This document shows positions 21,307-26,015 of a DNA stretch of 26,015 bases, piece by piece. How positions within the stretch are numbered: the first letter of the stretch is position 1; each line of letters opens with the position of its first letter. Source of the stretch: Clostridia bacterium (GTDB lineage Bacteria; Bacillota_A; Clostridia; Christensenellales; Aristaeellaceae); contig JAFRJF010000289.1 in NCBI GenBank assembly GCA_017432405.1, forward strand, positions 1-26,015, written 5' to 3'. The notes below the pieces were generated by a model that had not been told where the DNA came from, did not search any database, and worked only from the letters and a program-made list of their open reading frames with translations. A program made the position numbers and the translations under genes.

Positions 21307-21335
21307 TTGACATTTCGTTGCGAAATGTATATAAT
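21307..21335 (+). promoter_or_regulatory. Consensus promoter of the ABC importer operon with a palindrome in the spacer
   Basis: TTGACA (21307-21312) and TATAAT (21330-21335) are both perfect and 17 bases apart. CATTTCG-TTG-CGAAATG (21311-21327), a perfect inverted repeat with 7-base arms, runs from the end of the -35 through the spacer. That is where a repressor would block RNA polymerase. This is the strongest promoter by consensus in the window. Confidence 0.85.
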
Positions 21336-21346
21336 GTAACCGTTCA

Positions 21347-21404
21347 TTGCGCCGGATCAACCAACGACCATTGATCCGGCGCAAAACACATCGACCATCG
21401 TTGG
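21347..21404 (+). promoter_or_regulatory. Structured 5' leader: 14-bp hairpin with possible pseudoknot
   Basis: TTGCGCCGGATCAA (21347-21360) pairs perfectly with 21371-21384 around a 10-base loop. Loop bases CCAACGA (21361-21367) are complementary to TCGTTGG at 21398-21404, which would make a pseudoknot. The leader from the predicted start (about 21342) to the GTG at 21491 is about 150 bases. There is no T tract after the stem, so it is not a simple terminator. I recognise no named riboswitch. Confidence 0.6.
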
Positions 21405-21490
21405 CGACAATTCTGTCCGCGGCCGCGCCCGGCGCAGGACCAGGGGACCGGCGAAGGCAACCCCACAACGAACGAAACGGAGGTAGTGTC

Positions 21491-22981
21491 GTGGGAGAAG
21501 TCATATTGACGATGAAGGGCATCGACAAATCGTTCCCCGGCGTGCACGCGCTGGATCACGTCGATCTGGAGGTGCGCAAGGGCGAGGTGCACGCGCTGAT
21601 GGGTGAAAACGGCGCGGGCAAATCCACGCTGATGAAGGTGCTGACCGGCATCTACACCAAGGATTCCGGCACCATCACCTACGAGGGGCGCGAGGTGGAG
21701 TTCCACAGCCCCAAGGAGGCCCAGGACGCGGGCATCGTCATCGTTCACCAGGAGCTGAACATGATGAACCACCTGACGGTGGCCCAGAACATATTCATCG
21801 GCCGCGAATTCATGAAGGGCGGCCTGATTGACGACGGCAAAATGAACGACGAGGCCCGCAAGCTGTTCAGCCAGCTGGGCATCGACATCAACCCCGCTGA
21901 GAAGATGGGCAACCTGACCGTCGGCAAGCAGCAGATGTGCGAGATCGCCAAGGCCATCTCCCACGAGGCCAAGGTCATCATATTCGACGAGCCCTCCGCC
22001 GCGCTGACGGAGGCGGAGATCGAAGAGCTGTTCAAGATCATCCGCGACCTGCGCGCAAAGCAGCTGGGCATCGTGTACATCTCCCACCGCATGGACGAGA
22101 TCAAGGTCATCACCGACCGGGTCACCGTCATGCGCGACGGCGGCTATGTGGGCACGCTGATCACCGCCGACTGCACCAAGAACGACATCATCAACATGAT
22201 GGTGGGCCGTGTGATCTACGAGGACCCGAAGACCCACAGCATGGTCAAGCCCGGCGCGCCGGTGGTTTTGAAGGTGGAGCACCTGAACGCCGGCAAGATG
22301 GTCAAGGACGTCAGCTTCGAGCTGCACAAGGGCGAGATCCTCGGCTTTTCGGGCCTGATGGGCGCGGGCCGCACCGAGACCGCCCGGGCCCTGTTCGGCG
22401 CGGACCCCAAGGAATCCGGCGACATCTGGATCAACGAGCAAAAGGTCGAAATCCACTCCCCCCAGGACGCCGTCAAATGCGGCATCGGCTACCTCTCCGA
22501 GGACCGCAAGCGCTACGGCATCGTGGTGGGCAAGACCATTGCGGAAAACTCCACGATGGCCTCGCTGAAGGACTTCCTGAAGGGCCTGTTCATCGACAAA
22601 AAGAAGGAAAACGAGGCTACACAGAAGTACATCGACCGGCTCAAGACCAAGACGCCCAGCGTGGACCAGCTGGTGGTGAACCTGTCCGGCGGCAACCAGC
22701 AGAAGGTGGTCGTGGCCAAGTGGCTGGTGCGCAACTGCGACATACTGATTTTTGACGAGCCCACCCGCGGCATCGACGTCGGCGCGAAGAGCGAAATCTA
22801 CCACCTGATGAACGAGCTTGCCGCCGAGGGCAAATCCATCATCATGATCTCCTCTGAAATGACCGAGATCCTGCGCATGTCCGACCGCATCGTGGTCATG
22901 TGCGAGGGTCGCAAGACCGCTGAAATTGATATCGCCGAGGCGACGCAGGAAAAGATCATGCACGCCGCGACGCTCAGGTGA
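21491..22981 (+). CDS. Sugar ABC importer ATPase, two nucleotide-binding domains (RbsA/MglA/YtfR type)
   Basis: Powers uptake of a monosaccharide-like substrate through the permeases encoded downstream. The 496 residues contain two ABC domains. Domain 1 has Walker A GENGAGKST (38-46), the signature-like LTVGKQQMCEIAKAI and Walker B VIIFDEPSAALT. Domain 2 has the typical degenerate GLMGAGRTETARALFG, signature LSGGNQQKVVVAKWL and Walker B ILIFDEPTRGIDVGAK. The start is GTG at 21491 with GGAGG 7 bases upstream; the open frame before it is leader sequence. The permease follows after 14 bases. Length and domain asymmetry match the carbohydrate CUT2 family. Confidence 0.95.
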   Translation: MGEVILTMKGIDKSFPGVHALDHVDLEVRKGEVHALMGENGAGKSTLMKVLTGIYTKDSGTITYEGREVEFHSPKEAQDAGIVIVHQELNMMNHLTVAQNIFIGREFMKGGLIDDGKMNDEARKLFSQLGIDINPAEKMGNLTVGKQQMCEIAKAISHEAKVIIFDEPSAALTEAEIEELFKIIRDLRAKQLGIVYISHRMDEIKVITDRVTVMRDGGYVGTLITADCTKNDIINMMVGRVIYEDPKTHSMVKPGAPVVLKVEHLNAGKMVKDVSFELHKGEILGFSGLMGAGRTETARALFGADPKESGDIWINEQKVEIHSPQDAVKCGIGYLSEDRKRYGIVVGKTIAENSTMASLKDFLKGLFIDKKKENEATQKYIDRLKTKTPSVDQLVVNLSGGNQQKVVVAKWLVRNCDILIFDEPTRGIDVGAKSEIYHLMNELAAEGKSIIMISSEMTEILRMSDRIVVMCEGRKTAEIDIAEATQEKIMHAATLR

Positions 22982-22995
22982 CAGGAGGGTGACGC

Positions 22996-23967
22996 ATGGA
23001 GAATTTCAAGAACCTGCCAATTATCAAGAAATTGGGCTTCAACAGAATCGTGTTGGTTGGCGTGCTGATCCTGATGTACTTCGTGTTCTCCCTGGGCAGC
23101 GGGCGCATGCTGGGCAGCGGCGACATCAACAACGCCCTGAACATGGTGGACTACCTGGGCTTCCTGGCTTTGGGCGTCACCTTCGTCATCGCCACCGGCG
23201 GCATCGACTTTTCCATCGGCCCGGTGATGGTGTGCGCGGGCCTGATCGGCGGCAGGCTGCTGGTCACCTTCGGGTGGCCGCTGTGGCTGGCGCTGGTCAT
23301 GTGCGTAATCGTGGGCATGGTCTTCGGCGTGTTCAACGGCATACTGGTAGCCTACATGGGCCTGCCCTCGTTCATTTCGTCGATGGCCTCGATGATGCTG
23401 GCCAAGGGCGTCGGCTCGGTTTTCACCCATGTACAGAACTCCAACTGGCCCGCCAGCGGCGAGCCCAACAGCTGGTACAAGTACTTCGTCAACTATAACG
23501 GCTTCCCCACGGGCCTGCTGTTCTTGCTGGTGGTGGCCGTCGTCTGCGCCATCATCATGAACAAGACCAAGATCGGCCGCTACATCCTGTGCATCGGCTC
23601 CAACCGCGAGGCGGTGCGCCTGTCCGGCGTGGACACCCGCAAGTGGGAGGCCCTGGCCTACGTCATCTGCGGCACGCTGGCCGGCATCGCCGCCATCACC
23701 TACGTGGGCGTCATCACCCAGGTGCAGCCGGGCCTCGGCGACGAATTCAACAACAACGCCATCGCAAGCTGCGTGATGGGCGGCACCTCGATGACCGGCG
23801 GCATCGCCTCCATCGGCGGCACCGTCATCGGCGTTTTCATCATCTCCCTGCTGCGCGTGGGCATACAGGCCATGGGCTTCAGGCCGGACTACCAGTACAT
23901 CATCACCGGCATCATCGTGGCGCTGGCCGTGTTCTCGGACATCCGCTCCAGCAGCCGCAAGAAGTGA
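22996..23967 (+). CDS. Sugar ABC importer permease 1 (RbsC/YtfT-like)
   Basis: Inner-membrane subunit of the CUT2-type importer. The 323 residues are strongly hydrophobic with about nine or ten membrane helices. It contains LALGVTFVIATGGIDFSIGPVM, the family motif in the second or third helix, and IGSNREAVRLSGVDTRKWEALAYVICG, the cytoplasmic loop that contacts the ATPase. It differs clearly from the second permease at 23980, so the channel is probably a heterodimer as in the galactofuranose importer YtfT/YjfF. AGGAGG lies 8 bases before the ATG and the gap to the next gene is 12 bases. Confidence 0.94.
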   Translation: MENFKNLPIIKKLGFNRIVLVGVLILMYFVFSLGSGRMLGSGDINNALNMVDYLGFLALGVTFVIATGGIDFSIGPVMVCAGLIGGRLLVTFGWPLWLALVMCVIVGMVFGVFNGILVAYMGLPSFISSMASMMLAKGVGSVFTHVQNSNWPASGEPNSWYKYFVNYNGFPTGLLFLLVVAVVCAIIMNKTKIGRYILCIGSNREAVRLSGVDTRKWEALAYVICGTLAGIAAITYVGVITQVQPGLGDEFNNNAIASCVMGGTSMTGGIASIGGTVIGVFIISLLRVGIQAMGFRPDYQYIITGIIVALAVFSDIRSSSRKK

Positions 23968-23979
23968 GGAGGCGCGAGT

Positions 23980-24987
23980 ATGCAGAAACAGCTTAATGAA
24001 AAGCGCGGCTTTGCCAACAACCCCATCGTCAAGGCCATCGGCCTGCAGCGCATCGTCGTGGTGCTGGCGGTCATACTGGAGGCGGTGCTGTTCTCGATCC
24101 TCAGCCCCGCGTTCCGCCAGTACGCCACCGTGGTCAGCATACTTGATTACTCCTACTACATCACCTTCATGGCCATCGGCGTCACCTTCTGCCTGATCTC
24201 CGGCGGCAACGACCTGTCCGTGGGCACGGGCATGATCTGCTACGCGCTGGCCGGCGGCTACCTGGTGCAGCACATGGGTTGGCCGGTGTGGGGCGGCATG
24301 CTGGTGACCATCGCCATCGGCCTGTGCTTCGGCGTGCTGAACGGAGCGATGGTGGCCATTATGAACCTGCCCCCCTTCATCGCCACGCTGTGCACGATGC
24401 TGATCACCCGCGGCCTGGGTTCCATACTGACCGGCGGCATGGCCGTATCCTGGCCCTCCCGCAACAGCGCAGGCGGCTGGTTCCGCAGCCTGTTCAAGAT
24501 CATCAACAACGGCAAGATCATCCCGGTAGGCTTTGCCATCGTCATCGTCAGCATCATACTGATGTCCATCGTGCTGAACAAGACCCGGGTGGGCCGCTAC
24601 ATCATCGCCATCGGCTCCAACAAGGAGGCCGCGCGCCTGTCCGGCGTGAACGTGGTCAAGTACCAGATGCTGGCCTACATCATCTCCGGCTTCTTCGCGG
24701 GGCTGGCGGGCATCGCCTACTCGGCCACCTTCTCCTCCTCCGTGGCCCCCGGCACCGGCGCCGGCCTGGAGCTGGACGCCATCGGCGGCGCGATCATCGG
24801 CGGCACTTCGATGACCGGCGGCCAGGGCAGCATCATCGGCACGCTGCTGGGCGTGTTCGTGATGTCGCTGCTCAAGACCGGCCTTCCCTACGTGGGCCTG
24901 CAGGCCAACTGGCAGCAGATCATCACCGGTATCGTGCTGATCGTGGCCATCTACATCGACGTTCTGAAGAACAAGAAGACGGCGTAA
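23980..24987 (+). CDS. Sugar ABC importer permease 2 (RbsC/YjfF-like)
   Basis: Second membrane subunit of the same importer. The 335 residues have about nine or ten membrane helices, with MAIGVTFCLISGGNDLSVGTGMI in place of the usual GGIDLS motif (Asn for Ile) and IGSNKEAARLSGVNVVKYQMLAYIISG as the ATPase-contact loop. GGTSMTGGQGSIIGTLLGVFVM near the end is conserved in CUT2 permeases. GAGGAGG lies 7-8 bases before the ATG. A small hairpin (25006-25025) and a second one (25071-25083) follow before the binding-protein gene. Confidence 0.94.
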   Translation: MQKQLNEKRGFANNPIVKAIGLQRIVVVLAVILEAVLFSILSPAFRQYATVVSILDYSYYITFMAIGVTFCLISGGNDLSVGTGMICYALAGGYLVQHMGWPVWGGMLVTIAIGLCFGVLNGAMVAIMNLPPFIATLCTMLITRGLGSILTGGMAVSWPSRNSAGGWFRSLFKIINNGKIIPVGFAIVIVSIILMSIVLNKTRVGRYIIAIGSNKEAARLSGVNVVKYQMLAYIISGFFAGLAGIAYSATFSSSVAPGTGAGLELDAIGGAIIGGTSMTGGQGSIIGTLLGVFVMSLLKTGLPYVGLQANWQQIITGIVLIVAIYIDVLKNKKTA

Positions 24988-25005
24988 GAACGGCACGAGG
25001 CGCGG

Positions 25006-25083
25006 CATCTCCCCTGCGGGAGATGGTGTCAGCCGATTCCCCTAATTCCCAATCCCTACCACGATGTTTGACCGCAAAGCGGT
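25006..25083 (+). promoter_or_regulatory. Two hairpins between permease 2 and the binding-protein gene
   Basis: CATCTCCC-CTGC-GGGAGATG (25006-25025, 8-bp stem) and ACCGC-AAA-GCGGT (25071-25083, set between TTGACC and TTGACA) lie in the 126-base gap. Neither has a T tract. They may stabilise or separate the mRNA end of a highly expressed binding-protein segment; this is inferred from position only. A CCTAATTCCC-type heptamer remnant lies between them. Confidence 0.45.
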
Positions 25084-25113
25084 TGACATAATATCATTTT
25101 AGGAGGTATCCCC

Positions 25114-26015
25114 ATGAAGAAAATGTTGGCTATCGTCCTGGCTCTGATGCTGGTCTTCAGCGCCACCGCTGCTTTCGCCGCGGATTACGAGATCGTGTCC
25201 AAGGGCTTCCAGCACCAGTACTGGCAGGCCGTGCTGGCCGGCGCCCAGGCCAAGGCTGCTGAGCTCGGCGTCGAGATCAACTTCGTCGGCCCCGCCAACG
25301 AGTCCGCCTACGACGAGCAGCTGTCCCAGCTGAACTCCGCCATCAACGCGGCGCCCAAGGCTATCGGCCTGGCCGCCCTGTCCACCGAGACCTGCCTGGA
25401 CGCCATCAAGACCGCCCAGGAGTCCGGCATCCCGATCATCGGCTTTGACTCTGGCGTGCCCGGCGCTCCCGAAGGCGCGATCCTGGCCAACTGCGCCACC
25501 AACAACTACAACGCTGGCGCCCTGGCCGGCGAGATGGTCTATGCCGCGATCAAGGATCGCATCGCTGCCGCCGAAGGCACCGTGCGCATCGGCGTGTCCG
25601 CGCAGGACGCCGTTTCCGAGTCCGTCACCCAGCGCGGCCTGGGCTTCATCGACAAGATCGGTGAGCTGGCTGCCGCCGACGGCTACACCGTGAAGCTGGA
25701 AGGCAACGAGAAGTATGTCAACGACGCCAAGGTCGAGTCCGTGGACGACGGCAAGATCGTCATCGAGACCCTGGTGCCCTCCCAGGTCACCGCTGAGCTG
25801 TCCGCCATCGACTGCCAGAACCTGCTGAACAAGAGCGACATCATCGCCCTGTATGGCTCCAACCAGCACTCCGCTGAGGCCATGGTCACCGCCAACGAGA
25901 ACCTGCAGAAGCTGGGCACCGGCGAAGGCCAGGTCATCGGCGCGGGCTTCGACTCCGGCGCTGTCATCAAGGCCGCCGTCGCCGACGGCACCTTCCTGGG
26001 CGCCATCACCCAGGC
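25114..26015 (+). CDS. Sugar-binding protein of the ABC importer (partial, C-terminus off the window)
   Basis: Extracytoplasmic type I periplasmic-binding protein (RbsB/YtfQ-like) that delivers the substrate. About 300 residues are visible. A signal peptide (MKKMLAIVLALMLVFSATAAFA) ends in a type I site (AFA-AD). The mature domain has QHQYWQAVLAGAQAKAAELGV, GIPIIGFDSGVPG and IIALYGSNQHSAEAM, the alternating Rossmann-like pattern of the fold. No lipobox cysteine is present, although Gram-positive binding proteins are usually lipoproteins. AGGAGG lies 7 bases before the ATG. Codons here are a little less GC-biased (more GCT) than upstream, as expected of a highly expressed gene. The ligand cannot be told from the sequence. 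Confidence 0.94.
   Translation, partial: MKKMLAIVLALMLVFSATAAFAADYEIVSKGFQHQYWQAVLAGAQAKAAELGVEINFVGPANESAYDEQLSQLNSAINAAPKAIGLAALSTETCLDAIKTAQESGIPIIGFDSGVPGAPEGAILANCATNNYNAGALAGEMVYAAIKDRIAAAEGTVRIGVSAQDAVSESVTQRGLGFIDKIGELAAADGYTVKLEGNEKYVNDAKVESVDDGKIVIETLVPSQVTAELSAIDCQNLLNKSDIIALYGSNQHSAEAMVTANENLQKLGTGEGQVIGAGFDSGAVIKAAVADGTFLGAITQ

Noticed and set aside
22798..25008. Long minus-strand open frame opposite the permeases
   Set aside because: Product is His/Asp/Ala-rich low complexity without a family; the plus strand has well-conserved permeases with ribosome binding sites. The same applies to 15370-17304 plus and 11096-12817 minus.
25068..25097. TTGACC / TATCAT promoter for the binding-protein gene
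   Set aside because: Spacing is 18 but transcription would begin on the ribosome binding site at 25101-25106, leaving no leader; co-transcription from 21307 is simpler.

Overview
The window looks like chromosomal DNA of a GC-rich, low-oxygen Bacillota of the Clostridia type. The evidence is AGGAGG-like ribosome binding sites, TTGACA/TATAAT promoters, a clostridial CBS/DRTGG-type family II pyrophosphatase, a ferredoxin-fused aldo/keto reductase and nickel-pincer cofactor genes. Christensenellales- or Oscillospirales-like gut or rumen bacteria are my guess, not something the sequence proves. I saw no tRNA, rRNA, CRISPR array, transposase, integrase or phage gene.

Layout. (1) 1-2264, minus strand: larE-larB-larC, making the nickel-pincer nucleotide cofactor. 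larC runs off the left edge and no larA is present. (2) 2391-4364, minus: a membrane-anchored, repeat-rich coiled-coil surface protein with its own promoter and terminator. (3) 4458-5522, minus: mnmA, preceded by a 200-base block of stacked hairpins. (4) 5791-8906, minus: three genes for a MotA/ZorA-like channel protein with a long tail, a MotB/ZorB-like OmpA-domain stator protein and a small membrane-anchored protein. This resembles the proton-driven motor of Zorya anti-phage systems, but without zorC/D/E or zorF/G. It is the best candidate here for an undescribed system. (5) 9189-10576, plus: a short-chain dehydrogenase and a small polytopic membrane protein. (6) 11120-14625, plus: CBS-type pyrophosphatase, rsmG and an aldo/keto reductase fused to a 2x[4Fe-4S] domain that appears to lack the usual catalytic Tyr and Lys. 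(7) 14696-17796, minus: a secreted SH3b protein and a Suv3-like RNA helicase. (8) 18010-26015: an AraC-type regulator diverging from a carbohydrate locus with a zinc dehydrogenase, an aldo/keto reductase and a ribose/galactofuranose-type ABC importer (one ATPase, two different permeases, a binding protein cut by the right edge).

How the parts work together. Region 8 is a plausible import-and-oxidoreduction pathway for a sugar, polyol or similar compound. The AraC protein probably senses the compound and acts in the divergent intergenic region, where three AAACG half-sites lie about 21 bases apart. The importer has its own consensus promoter, a palindrome between the -35 and -10 boxes, and a strongly structured 5' leader. 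The lar genes and the ferredoxin-type reductase share a near-identical 16-base inverted repeat upstream, hinting at common control.

Recurrent small-scale features are heptanucleotide tandem repeats (one inside the larC coding region, one overlapping the AraC translation start), folded intergenic elements, and a marked habit of writing Ile-Leu as ATA-CTG after a codon ending in C.
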